From the NCBI GenBank assembly GCA_021372355.1, contig JAJFUQ010000211.1:1-35806 (forward strand): DNA of 35,806 nucleotides. Reading direction: 5' to 3'. Every line of letters begins with the position of its first letter. Positions within the stretch are counted from its first letter, which is position 1. The notes under the pieces were generated by a model. The model saw nothing but the letters and a program-made list of their open reading frames with translations. It was not told the DNA's origin and made no database searches. Shown here piece after piece: positions 9,151-17,103 of the stretch. This stretch comes from Nocardiaceae bacterium. Its GTDB lineage: Bacteria > Actinomycetota > Actinomycetes > Mycobacteriales > Mycobacteriaceae. A program made the translations under genes and the position numbers.

Positions 9151-11081
9151 CGCACAACCCTCAATTCCCCTGAGTCCCCCGGTGTTTCACCGCGGAGCCG
9201 CCACAGTCGGCGGTAAGTGCTGCTACCCCGCAGCAGGCTTTCGTGATCGCCGATCTGAACGACTCGGCCCTGTTCCAGAAGCACGATTCGATGCGCTTCC
9301 TGGGTGAGGAGCAGGTTGTGCGAGATGACGATCGTCGTGCGCCCGGCCACCAGGGCGCGCAGCGGATCGACCAGTCGACCGATCGACTCGGCATCGAGAC
9401 CGGTTGTCGGCTCGTCCAGGATGAGGACGGGCGAGTCCTGCAAGAGTGCTCGGGCCACGGCGATGCGCTGTCGCTGACCACCAGACAGCAGGTGACCATC
9501 CTGGCCGAGTTGAGTGTCGTACCCCTGGGCCAGCCCGCTGATGAATTCGTGCGCGTCGGCCGCTTTGGCCGCTTCGATGATCTGCTCGCGCGTCGCATCA
9601 GGACGTCCGTAGGAGATGTTGTCCGCCACAGACGCGTGCAGAACAAGGGCCTCCTGGCTGAGGATGCCGACGTTGGTACGAAGGCTTTCGAGCTTGATCT
9701 TCCGGATGTCGATGCCGTCGATATTGATCGATCCGCGCTGGGCGTCGTAGAACCGCACCAACAGCTTGGCAAGAGTCGACTTGCCAGCGCCGGATGCGCC
9801 GACGACGGCGACCATCTCACCCGGGCTGACGTCGAACGTCACGTCATGAAGGGCTGCAGTCGACTTCTTCGCGTAGTGGAACGAGACATTTCGAATGCTC
9901 ACTTCGCCGGTCACCCGCCGCAGCGTGACGGCGTCCGGAAGGTCTTTGACCTTAGGTTTCTGGTCGAGCAGTTCCATCACGCGCTCTGCGCCCGCCAGCG
10001 CAGTGAACATCGTGCTCGTCAATTGACCGAGCGCTCGGATCGGCGAGAACAGTTCGACCAGATAGGCCATGAAGACGAGCATTCCGCCGATGGTGAGCTG
10101 TTGATGACTCAGCAGATAGATGGCAAAAGCCGTGATGGCGATACCGCCGAGTAGCTCTACGCCCTCGACGACGACGCCGTAGAAGCCCTTGATTCGGGCG
10201 GTCGCCAGCTGTGCGCGAAGGACGCCGTACCCGTCTCGGCGCAGCCGATCCGCTTCGTGGTCCTCGCGGTTGCATGCCTGTACCAGCGGAATCGCCGCGA
10301 GCGCGTCCTGTGCTCGTGCCCCGACGACTCCTGACAGCCGGCGCTCTTCACGTGCAGCGTTCCGCCGCAGCCGGGCGACCGTGCGGCCGATGAACAAAAA
10401 GACCGGTGCGGTCAGCAGAGCGACCAGCGCGAGCTTCCACGAGATGACGAACAATGCGACCGTAAAGAAGCCGATTTTGAAAAAATAAGACAGGCCCTGG
10501 ATCGGGCCTGTGAGGGTGAACGTCTGGATCGCATCGACATCGCTGTTGAGCCGCGTGAGCACATCGCCGCGGCGTCCGCGGTCGAAGAAATCAAGCGACA
10601 ACCCTTCCAGATGGCGAAAAATCGTCGTTCTCAGGTTGAGCACAAAATTCGCGCTCGCCCACGTCCCCAGATAACGCCCCAACGCTCCCAGTGCCACGCT
10701 TGCCAGGGACAGTCCGGCAAATGCTGCGGTCAGCGATGCAAACATTGCAAATTCGTGCGGAACGATCACTTTGTCGATCAGAAGCTTCCACATCCACAAT
10801 GCCGCGGTATCGAGCGCGGGAGCAATTGCGGTTAGCAGAACAACAAAGATCAACTGCCGTCGATACGGCTTCAAGAAGGGATAGAAGCGCCGTCCTACAG
10901 CCCTCAGTTGGGCGGCTGGCGCGTCCGCGACGATCTGATTGTCGTCTGCCGGAAGTGGCGATAAGAAGCGCTGAAGCCGGGCTCGCCAACCCAAACTCCC
11001 CTGCTCATGGCTCTGCCGCCGTGGAGCTGAATCACGCGGCGGCACAGTCATTTTCACTCGTCGACGAGTGTTGCCGGTCAT
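9147..11081 (-). CDS. ABC exporter, fused permease and ATPase (half-transporter)
   Basis: A 644-residue type IV ABC half-transporter. After about 70 basic/Pro-rich residues come six TM helices (about 75-350), then a nucleotide-binding domain with Walker A GASGAGKST near residue 427, signature LSGGQRQRIAVARALL near 532, Walker B VLILDEPTTGLD near 553 and the H-loop VISHN near 585. No C39 leader peptidase domain is present, so any peptide substrate would not be cut by this protein. The ATG at 11081 has no good Shine-Dalgarno; an in-frame ATG at 11051 is an alternative start. The N-terminal half is noticeably more AT-rich than its neighbours (for example around 10460-10490). It lies 41 bases after the small Gly/Ser peptide gene and overlaps the kinase gene. 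Confidence 0.9.
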   Translation of the reverse strand: MTGNTRRRVKMTVPPRDSAPRRQSHEQGSLGWRARLQRFLSPLPADDNQIVADAPAAQLRAVGRRFYPFLKPYRRQLIFVVLLTAIAPALDTAALWMWKLLIDKVIVPHEFAMFASLTAAFAGLSLASVALGALGRYLGTWASANFVLNLRTTIFRHLEGLSLDFFDRGRRGDVLTRLNSDVDAIQTFTLTGPIQGLSYFFKIGFFTVALFVISWKLALVALLTAPVFLFIGRTVARLRRNAAREERRLSGVVGARAQDALAAIPLVQACNREDHEADRLRRDGYGVLRAQLATARIKGFYGVVVEGVELLGGIAITAFAIYLLSHQQLTIGGMLVFMAYLVELFSPIRALGQLTSTMFTALAGAERVMELLDQKPKVKDLPDAVTLRRVTGEVSIRNVSFHYAKKSTAALHDVTFDVSPGEMVAVVGASGAGKSTLAKLLVRFYDAQRGSINIDGIDIRKIKLESLRTNVGILSQEALVLHASVADNISYGRPDATREQIIEAAKAADAHEFISGLAQGYDTQLGQDGHLLSGGQRQRIAVARALLQDSPVLILDEPTTGLDAESIGRLVDPLRALVAGRTTIVISHNLLLTQEAHRIVLLEQGRVVQIGDHESLLRGSSTYRRLWRLRGETPGDSGELRVVR

Positions 11082-11122
11082 CAGTAGAAAACTGACGAGG
11101 CAGCAGTGCTAGTCGTTAACGC

Positions 11123-11230
11123 CTAGCAGCCACCCCAGCTACCGCCGGAGCTCGAGCTGCCTCCGCTGCCGGAGCCTCCCGACCATCCGCCGCGGCCGTG
11201 CCAACCAAAGTAGTGCCGGTGCCATCCCAT
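11123..11230 (-). CDS. Small Gly/Ser/Trp/His peptide with C-terminal Cys, candidate exported or modified peptide
   Basis: A 35-codon ORF, too short for most gene callers. It begins MGWHRHYFGWHGRGGW, continues as a Gly/Ser-only stretch with four consecutive Ser, and ends SWGGC just before TAG. Composition is 14 Gly, 8 Ser, 4 Trp, 3 His and one Cys. The start is supported by a strong Shine-Dalgarno GGGAGG (11244-11239) eight bases before the ATG. A promoter with a perfect -35 TTGACA and an inverted-repeat operator lies upstream. The frame stays open further upstream (to 11422), but that part contains the promoter. It immediately precedes an ABC exporter and a kinase. I do not recognise a family. 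Possible roles are a RiPP precursor, a metal-binding peptide or a regulatory leader peptide; only the first two explain the composition. Confidence 0.6.
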   Translation of the reverse strand: MGWHRHYFGWHGRGGWSGGSGSGGSSSSGGSWGGC

Positions 11231-11278
11231 TGTCTTTACCTCCCGGTGAACCAATCCCCCGACTGCCGCCCTGGCTGA

Positions 11279-11328
11279 AATGTATGGGCGACATACATTC
11301 AGTAAACTCTCTGTTACAGACTTGTCAA
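11279..11328 (-). promoter_or_regulatory. Promoter and inverted-repeat operator of the peptide/ABC/kinase unit
   Basis: On the minus strand a consensus -35 TTGACA (11328-11323) is followed, after 17 bases, by a weaker -10 region TTACTG/TACTGA (about 11305-11299). Directly downstream lies AATGTATG-N5-CATACATT (11279-11299), a perfect 8-base inverted repeat at the expected transcription start. The geometry suits a dimeric repressor such as a TetR or MarR protein. No regulator gene is adjacent, so the repressor would act from elsewhere. The surrounding 11231-11448 interval between bioA and the peptide is AT-rich compared with the rest of the window and contains no other convincing ORF. Confidence 0.6.
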
Positions 11329-11448
11329 TGGGGATCTTGCTGACAGACAATGACAATTTTCTTACGTCAATCTCATGCGACACACAGACCGCTTCGGACC
11401 GGCTAACCAACGGCAGAAACACTCAAACAAACGATTGACAACAGCCGC

Positions 11449-12699
11449 TTAGCCAGTTTTTGCAGCGGCGAGCATGCCGGCACAAATCGACGCGAGGTCG
11501 TCCGGCGAGCTGACGAACGGTGGCATGCAGTAAACGAGATTGCGGAACGGGCGTAACCAGACCCCCGAATCGACGGCCGCTTTCGTTGCGGCGGCCATGT
11601 CGACGGGGTGATCGAGTTCGATTACCCCGATCGCGCCCCGCACCCGGACCTCTCCCGGTGCCCCGGCGAGCCCCTCGTGAAGTGCCGCCTCGATCGTCTC
11701 GACTTCGGACTTCCAGTCGCGCGAGAGCAACAGCTCGATGGAAGCCACCGCTACCGCGCTCGCCAACGGGTTCCCCATGAACGTCGGGCCGTGCATCAGG
11801 GCGCCATGGCCGGCGCTGATCGTCGCGGCGATCTCCGGAGTGCACAGCGCGGCCGCGAGCGTCAGGTAGCCGCCGGTGATCGCTTTGCCGACCGTCATGA
11901 TGTCCGGACTGATGCCGGCATGGTTCGCAGCGAACAATTCGCCGGTGCGGCCGAAGCCTGTGGCGATCTCGTCGAAGATGAGCAGAACCTGATTGGCATC
12001 GCAGATGCGGCGTAGGTCGGCCAGGTATCGCGGATCGTGGAACCGCATGCCGCCCGCGCCCTGAACGACCGGCTCGACGATCACCGCTGCGATGTCGCTC
12101 GCTTGCCGGGCGATCTCGGATTCCAACAGTGCCGCATAGGCCTCGTCGTAATCGCGCGGCGGGGCGGGGACGAAGATCTGTCGCGGGAGAACATCGGTCC
12201 ACAGCGAGTGCATGCCGCCGTCGGGATCGCACACGCTCATCGCCATGAACGTGTCGCCGTGGTAGCCCCCACGCCACGTCAGCAGCCGGGACTTGCGGTT
12301 GTTCCCCTGCGCCCGCCAGTACTGCAATGCCATCTTGATTGCGACCTCGACCGAGATCGAACCGGAGTCCGCGAGAAACACCCGCTCGAGTCCCGGCGGC
12401 GTGATCTCGACGAGAAGCTCGGCGAGCCGCACGGCGGGTTCATGGGTGAGCCCGCCGAACATCACATGACTCATTCGGTCGATCTGATCTTTCGCCGCCT
12501 TGTCCAGCACCGGGTGCCGGTATCCGTGAATCGCGGCCCACCACGAACTCATGCCATCGACTACCTCGCGCCCGTCGGCGAGCGTCAGCCGAGTGCCTTT
12601 CGCGGACGTGACCACCAGCGGCGCCATCGACGGCGGAAAGCCCGTGTAGGGATGCCAGACGAGGGCCGTATCGGTTTCCGTGATCTGCGCAGGGTCCAC
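11449..12699 (-). CDS. bioA: Adenosylmethionine-8-amino-7-oxononanoate aminotransferase
   Basis: A 416-residue class III aminotransferase. Visible features are WHPYTG near the N-terminus, [17 protein letters not shown] (active-site Trp/Tyr region), [20 protein letters not shown], the PLP-binding Asp in [15 protein letters not shown] and the Schiff-base Lys in [11 protein letters not shown]. BioA uses S-adenosylmethionine as amino donor to convert 7-keto-8-aminopelargonate into 7,8-diaminopelargonate, so it acts between bioF and bioD of this window. The start is a GTG at 12699, nine bases after the stop of the TVP38-like gene, so the two are probably co-transcribed. I find no BioQ-like palindrome in front of this unit. 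Confidence 0.95.
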   Translation of the reverse strand: MDPAQITETDTALVWHPYTGFPPSMAPLVVTSAKGTRLTLADGREVVDGMSSWWAAIHGYRHPVLDKAAKDQIDRMSHVMFGGLTHEPAVRLAELLVEITPPGLERVFLADSGSISVEVAIKMALQYWRAQGNNRKSRLLTWRGGYHGDTFMAMSVCDPDGGMHSLWTDVLPRQIFVPAPPRDYDEAYAALLESEIARQASDIAAVIVEPVVQGAGGMRFHDPRYLADLRRICDANQVLLIFDEIATGFGRTGELFAANHAGISPDIMTVGKAITGGYLTLAAALCTPEIAATISAGHGALMHGPTFMGNPLASAVAVASIELLLSRDWKSEVETIEAALHEGLAGAPGEVRVRGAIGVIELDHPVDMAAATKAAVDSGVWLRPFRNLVYCMPPFVSSPDDLASICAGMLAAAKTG

Positions 12700-12708
12700 G
12701 TTCGGAGC

Positions 12709-13383
12709 CTAACTGCGGGGTTCGGCGCTGTCGGATGGGGTAGACGCCGCCGGCACCTCATGCCGCCTCTTCCACGCCCGCCGGACCCCTTCGAGTCCGA
12801 GGATCGCCATCGCAATCCACACGACCGCAGCCGCGACGCCGAGCCACGGCGACGGGTTGTGGATGACCGCTCCGAGCGCCGTGTAGACAAACGCGCGCGG
12901 CGCCGAGCCGATGGCCGTTCCGGCAGCCATCTGCCACACGGGAACACCGAGCGCTCCGAACGAGTAGTTCGCGGGTGCATCGGGCATTCCGGGGATCAGC
13001 CGCTGGCCAGCGACGGCCCACAGTCCACGTTGCTCGATCTGATGGTCAAGCCACGCCGTGCGGCGGTCACCGAGCACCCGCACGGCGCCTTCGCGACCCG
13101 CGAGCCGACCACCGATCGATGCGAGGATCGCCGAGAAGATCGCGGACGCAAGCGTGACGATTGTTCCGACGACCGGGCCGAACAGGTATCCGCTGACCCC
13201 GGCCAGGACTGGACCGGGGACGAACATCGCACCGAGGACGCCCGAAACCGGAACATAGACGATCGGAGCCAGTGGGCCGGTGCTCTCGATCCAGTTCCGG
13301 ACCGCATCCGGATCGATGATGCCGGTGGTGTGAACCACGAGCCACACCGCGAACAGACCAGCCACAAACAGCGCGAGGCGCAC
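12709..13383 (-). CDS. TVP38/TMEM64 (DedA-like, SNARE-associated) membrane protein
   Basis: A 224-residue polytopic membrane protein. An N-terminal TM (LALFVAGLFAVWLVVHTTG) is followed by the hallmark Pro/Gly-rich re-entrant region YVPVSGVLGAMFVPGPVLAG and GYLFGPVVGTIVTLASAIF, then RLIPGMPDAPANYSFGALGVPVWQMAAGTAIGSAPRAF written across two helices, and a C-terminal TM with a basic tail. This matches the VTT domain of TVP38/DedA proteins, linked to lipid flipping and membrane homeostasis. The start is a GTG at 13383 without a well-placed ribosome site, so the start is less sure than the family. bioA follows after nine bases; a functional link is not obvious. Confidence 0.83.
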   Translation of the reverse strand: MRLALFVAGLFAVWLVVHTTGIIDPDAVRNWIESTGPLAPIVYVPVSGVLGAMFVPGPVLAGVSGYLFGPVVGTIVTLASAIFSAILASIGGRLAGREGAVRVLGDRRTAWLDHQIEQRGLWAVAGQRLIPGMPDAPANYSFGALGVPVWQMAAGTAIGSAPRAFVYTALGAVIHNPSPWLGVAAAVVWIAMAILGLEGVRRAWKRRHEVPAASTPSDSAEPRS

Positions 13384-13420
13384 AACCGGGTTGATTTCGC
13401 GCCCCTCTCCACAAACGAGT

Positions 13421-13451
13421 CAGACGCCGCCGAGTGTATCGGCGGCGTCTG
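13421..13451 (-). terminator. Hairpin terminator after the acyl-CoA dehydrogenase gene
   Basis: CAGACGCCGCC (13421-13431) and GGCGGCGTCTG (13441-13451) form a perfect 11-bp stem with a 9-base loop, 16 bases after the acyl-CoA dehydrogenase stop on the minus strand. The sequence after it (ACTCGTTTGTGG) is only modestly T-rich, as usual in actinobacteria. It would insulate the TVP38-bioA unit. Confidence 0.65.
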
Positions 13452-13466
13452 AAAGTGGCACTACGG

Positions 13467-15377
13467 CTAGGGCTTCATCTCGTACGTGTTGGCGAGGTCG
13501 CGTGCCATGTTCACCACGCGCTCGAAGCGCTCCGGGTTGCCGACCGGTTCGCGGACCAGGTCCAGCGCCCGCTTCTTCTGCGCCGCGGTTGCGGTGGTCT
13601 TGCAGTGCAAGGTCGTGGCGTTCTTCGAGAAGTCGGTGACGAACACCTCGAAGAGCTGGTCGAGGATGTCCGCGTCGGTGTTCTCGATCTCAGCCTGCTC
13701 GAGGATGAGCTGTGCGTACGGCAGGAGCGTGAACAGCTCGCCGATGGCGAACAGGAAGTCGACGTCACGCTGCTGCTCGGCGGTCGGCTTCGCAGCCACC
13801 AACAGAGCCTGGAAGTCCTCGGCCTGGTGCGTGAACACCGCGACGTTCGGGATGTGGGCGAACTTGCGGAAGACCTCACGCCAGTCGGCGAACGCGATCT
13901 TGCTCAGGCCGCGGCTCGGGCCCTGCTCGAACAGGAAGTCGTCGTTGACGGCGTCCCGACGACGGCTGACCGCCGGAACCACGGTGGTACGCAGTGCCTT
14001 GGGTGCACCCGGAACGCGCTGCGCGACCGGCACGACGGCATGCGATGCGGCACGAAGTCCCGTCGACAGGGCGCGGACGGCGCTCTTCGGAGCCGTTCCC
14101 ACCGGAAGTGCCTGAAGTGCCGCCAGACCGGCATCGGTCGCCCGGAACATGAAGTTCGGCATGAACTTGAGCGACAGCGCCATGTTGACGTGGACGGTTC
14201 CTTCGAGGCGCGGCAGGCCGATCGAACCCATGATCGCCATGGGTAGATACATGTCGTTCTCGAACCCGCGGGCGGCGATGACGTCCGCCAGGATGATCGT
14301 GATCTTCTCGCCCTCGCGGGTGACGTTCATCTTCTCGATGGCGTTGAACAGCAGGTAGCGACGGTCGTTCGCATTTGCCGAACGCATGTAGTCGACAGCG
14401 CGCTCACCGTAGAGCTTCATACCGACGAGCCGTGCATACGCTTCCGCGGTGAGGCGGCGGATCTGCGGGAATTCGGTCACTCGCTTTCCGAAGAGAATGC
14501 GATTCTCCGCGTGGGTCATCGCCTCATACAGCGAATGCTCGCACTGACCGACCGCACCGAAGCCGAGGTTGAACTTGCCGACGTTCACGGTGTTCATCGC
14601 CGCGTGGAAGGCGTGCTTGCCTTCGTGCAGGATGTCCTCCTCGGCGACGGGGTAGTCCTCGAGGTCGAAAGCCGCGACGTACATCTGCGCGTCGACGACG
14701 TTCTTGCGGAGCTTGTAGTTCTTGTGCTGGCTGTCCGCCGCGAAGAAGACGTAGCCCTCGAAGTCGGAATCCGGCTTGTAGCTCTCGATGTCCGAACTGT
14801 CGATGATCGGCATGTCCGACCGGCGGCCGAAAACCGACACCATGCCGGCCTTGTTGCCGTTGCCGATGTAGTACTTGCCACCGGTCGCGGTGAATCCGCC
14901 ACTCGCCTTGGGCGTGAGGACCATGTCGGTGGAGTAGATGTCGGCGCCGTGTTCCTTCTCCGACAGGCCGAAAGCGAAGATGTCGCCGGCCTCGAGAAGG
15001 TCAGCCGCGCGCTTGCGGGCGACTGCGTTCTTCGACTGCCAGATCGGACCCAGGCCGAGGATCGTGACCTGCCACACGTACCAGTACTGCATGCCGTAGA
15101 AGCCCAGGATGCGGCTGTACATCGTGATTCGGGCGGTATCCCAGCGCTTGTCCGGGTCGCCGTTTGCCTCCGACGCGGGAGTCAGGAAGGTCGCGAAAAT
15201 ACGTTCCTTCTTCTGCATATCCAGGTACTCGGTGTACCAAACGCGGTCGCGGTCCTGCTGCTTGAGCCACGTTTTGCCACGCGACTCGAAGAAGTCGATC
15301 GTCGCCTGGAAACACTCGCGCGTGCGCGCGTCGAACTCCGAGAAGTCCGCTGACTGGGGGTTGAAGAGAGTCGTCAC
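13467..15377 (-). CDS. Acyl-CoA dehydrogenase/oxidase family flavoenzyme (FadE-like)
   Basis: A 636-residue member of the acyl-CoA dehydrogenase superfamily, longer than the usual 380-400 because of N- and C-terminal extensions, closer in size to acyl-CoA oxidases and long FadE proteins. Recognisable parts are the FAD/substrate loop FAFGLSEKEHGADIYSTDM near residue 135, the beta-domain GGFTATGGKYYIGNGNKAG, the helical segment with RILFGKRVTEFPQIRRLTAEAYAR written here in two parts (RILFGKR and FPQIRRLTAEAYAR), and VIAARGFENDMYLPMA. It likely oxidises a fatty or lipid-derived acyl-CoA in beta-oxidation. The start is a GTG at 15377. It is divergent from a TetR gene, with a shared operator between them, so it is probably a target of that regulator. 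Confidence 0.87.
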   Translation of the reverse strand: MTTLFNPQSADFSEFDARTRECFQATIDFFESRGKTWLKQQDRDRVWYTEYLDMQKKERIFATFLTPASEANGDPDKRWDTARITMYSRILGFYGMQYWYVWQVTILGLGPIWQSKNAVARKRAADLLEAGDIFAFGLSEKEHGADIYSTDMVLTPKASGGFTATGGKYYIGNGNKAGMVSVFGRRSDMPIIDSSDIESYKPDSDFEGYVFFAADSQHKNYKLRKNVVDAQMYVAAFDLEDYPVAEEDILHEGKHAFHAAMNTVNVGKFNLGFGAVGQCEHSLYEAMTHAENRILFGKRVTEFPQIRRLTAEAYARLVGMKLYGERAVDYMRSANANDRRYLLFNAIEKMNVTREGEKITIILADVIAARGFENDMYLPMAIMGSIGLPRLEGTVHVNMALSLKFMPNFMFRATDAGLAALQALPVGTAPKSAVRALSTGLRAASHAVVPVAQRVPGAPKALRTTVVPAVSRRRDAVNDDFLFEQGPSRGLSKIAFADWREVFRKFAHIPNVAVFTHQAEDFQALLVAAKPTAEQQRDVDFLFAIGELFTLLPYAQLILEQAEIENTDADILDQLFEVFVTDFSKNATTLHCKTTATAAQKKRALDLVREPVGNPERFERVVNMARDLANTYEMKP

Positions 15378-15419
15378 GGCCGGAAACGATACAGCGATGA
15401 ATCATTTTGATGCAACGGT

Positions 15420-15447
15420 GTAGCAATGTGTCCAACATAGTTGCTAC
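15420..15447. promoter_or_regulatory. Inverted-repeat operator between acyl-CoA dehydrogenase and tetR genes
   Basis: GTAGCAA (15420-15426) and TTGCTAC (15441-15447) form a perfect 7-base inverted repeat separated by 14 bases, with further partial symmetry inside (TGTG/CATA). It lies in the 79-base divergent intergenic region, ten bases before the tetR GTG. Position and dyad size fit autoregulation by the TetR protein and joint control of the divergent dehydrogenase gene. Confidence 0.65.
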
Positions 15448-15456
15448 ATTGACCGC

Positions 15457-16089
15457 GTGAACACGTCAACGGAGACGACCGCCAAAGCTCGTGCACCGCA
15501 CTTGGGCCCGGAACGTCGCCGCCCCTTCGTCCTCGACGCAGCCCTCGAGATCGCCGTCGCATCCGGGATCGGTGCCGTCACCATCGGGGCCGTGGCCGAC
15601 CACATGAACGTCACTCGCCCAGTGGTCTACAAGTGCTACGGCGACCGGATCGAGCTCATCCAGGCACTGCTGCAGCGCGAGGGAACGCTATTGCTCGACG
15701 GACTCCTGCACGCGATGCACTCTGCAGCGGGCAAAGAACCCGAGGACGCATGGGTCACCGGCTTCATCTCGTTGCTGCGCTTCGTGGAGAGCCGCCCGGG
15801 TTCCTGGCGGCTGCTGTTCTCCGCCGACCCCGACCCCGCCCTCGCGACGCGCTTCACCATGGCTCGGCAGGCACTGGCCTATCACGCCACGGGTTGGATT
15901 CGCCCAGCGCTGGAGGCCTGGTGGGGAACCCCCGATCTCGACAAGAAGATGCCAATGCTCATCGAGTTCTTCATGTCGTCCTGCGAAGCCGCTGCCAAGA
16001 CCCTCCTCGATTCCGAATCCACCTGGACCCCAGAAGAACTCGGCGCGCTGTACGGGCGGATGATCTGCCGCGCGTTCGAAGCCGCCTAA
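15457..16089 (+). CDS. TetR/AcrR-family transcriptional regulator
   Basis: A 210-residue protein. The N-terminal helix-turn-helix spans about residues 25-70 (RRPFVLDAALEIAVASGI, then VTIGAVADHMNVTRPVVYKC and YGDRIELIQALLQ), followed by an all-helical ligand-binding domain. The start is a GTG at 15457, close behind an inverted repeat that is the probable operator. It is divergent from the acyl-CoA dehydrogenase gene and is followed after 30 bases by an MpaB-type oxygenase gene on the same strand, so it probably controls both in response to an acyl-CoA or lipid ligand. The ligand is unknown. Confidence 0.9.
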   Translation: MNTSTETTAKARAPHLGPERRRPFVLDAALEIAVASGIGAVTIGAVADHMNVTRPVVYKCYGDRIELIQALLQREGTLLLDGLLHAMHSAAGKEPEDAWVTGFISLLRFVESRPGSWRLLFSADPDPALATRFTMARQALAYHATGWIRPALEAWWGTPDLDKKMPMLIEFFMSSCEAAAKTLLDSESTWTPEELGALYGRMICRAFEAA

Positions 16090-16119
16090 TTGATTTCCCC
16101 GATGCAAAGGAGCATCTAC

Positions 16120-17103
16120 ATGTCCAACAGCACCAAGCCGGGAACCGGCCCGCGCATGCTTTCCCACCAGGGCTTTCCCTTCGATTCGGCGCGTCGGCGG
16201 GAGGATCACGGATTCTTCGGCCCTGGCTCGCCGACATGGAAGGTGTGGACGAGCCCGACCGCTCTCCTCGGCTTTCAGCGGGCGATCGCCGTCGAGGCGT
16301 TCGACCCGTTCCTGAGCGCAGCTGTCACCGACACCCAGAGCATCTACACCGACCCCATGGGCCGGCTGGACAGCACTCTCACGTACTTCACGATCATCGC
16401 GGTCGGCGACAGCCGGGCGGCGATCGAAGCGTCCGAACTGCTCCAGAAGGTGCATGCGCGGGCCACGGGCATCGAGCCGATCAGCGGCAAGCGGTACAGC
16501 GCGAACGATCCCGACAGCCAGCTGTGGATTCACATGACGGGTTGGCACTCGGTCCTCAAGTGCTACGAGATGTTCGGGCCGGGAAAGCTGTCGCCGCAGG
16601 ACGAGGCCCGTTACTGGGCAGACTGTGTCATCGCCGCCGAACTCCAGACCTGCGATCCGGCCACGGTGCCGACCAGCCGGGAGGGCGTCCGCCAGTACTT
16701 CGCCGAGCAACGTCCGCGGCTGTGTTGGTCCGAGGACGCCGACCGCGTGGCCAGGCAGATTCTGTATCCGCCGGCGGGCTCCACGAACCCGCTCATCGCA
16801 TCGGTTGCCCACCGCCTGACCCCAGCGGTCATCGCCACGTTGCCGCGCTGGATGCGCAAGCTCAGCAGCCTCGATCAGAGTGCGGCGGTCGACGCGGCGA
16901 TCATCCCCACCATGCGTGCTCTCATGGCATCGGTGACACCCATGCCGATCCGGACTCGGCTCGCCAGGATAGCGGCTCCGTCGCTGGTCTCGGTCTGGGA
17001 AAACGCACTGCTTGGCGACCCCCCACTGCGCGACGCGATCGTCACCCCGGCAGAGGCGCGCGCCCGCTTCGGGCGTATGGCAGTCGCGGCTAGCGGCGAC
17101 TGA
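16120..17103 (+). CDS. Oxygenase MpaB family (DUF2236) protein
   Basis: About 327 residues from the ATG at 16120, which has a good ribosome site (AAAGGAG) nine bases upstream; the frame is open from 16090 but the earlier start lacks one. DUF2236 features include RALAVEAFDP-like helix text (here RAIAVEAFDPF), DPMGRLDSTLTYF, the conserved His segment LWIHMTGWHSVLKCYEMFG and the DEARYWADCVIAAE helix. The family includes latex-clearing protein Lcp and MpaB and binds heme b; many actinobacterial members have no known substrate. It follows tetR by 30 bases and is likely co-transcribed with it. Its last 14 bases overlap the convergent epoxide-hydrolase-like gene. Confidence 0.85.
   Translation: MSNSTKPGTGPRMLSHQGFPFDSARRREDHGFFGPGSPTWKVWTSPTALLGFQRAIAVEAFDPFLSAAVTDTQSIYTDPMGRLDSTLTYFTIIAVGDSRAAIEASELLQKVHARATGIEPISGKRYSANDPDSQLWIHMTGWHSVLKCYEMFGPGKLSPQDEARYWADCVIAAELQTCDPATVPTSREGVRQYFAEQRPRLCWSEDADRVARQILYPPAGSTNPLIASVAHRLTPAVIATLPRWMRKLSSLDQSAAVDAAIIPTMRALMASVTPMPIRTRLARIAAPSLVSVWENALLGDPPLRDAIVTPAEARARFGRMAVAASGD

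Noticed and set aside
6364..11230. Complete lanthipeptide (class III/IV) synthesis locus
   Set aside because: There is no lyase domain, no LanC-like cyclase with a Cys-His-Gly zinc motif and no C39 peptidase; only the kinase and exporter parts match, so the idea is kept as a loose analogy.
11123..11422. 99-codon version of the small peptide gene
   Set aside because: The extra N-terminal part covers the -35 box, the -10 region and the operator, and the ribosome site sits before the internal ATG at 11230.
13421..13451. Regulatory operator for the TVP38-bioA unit
   Set aside because: The 11-bp GC-rich stem with a 9-base loop directly after a stop codon fits a terminator better, and it does not resemble the BioQ dyad at bioF.
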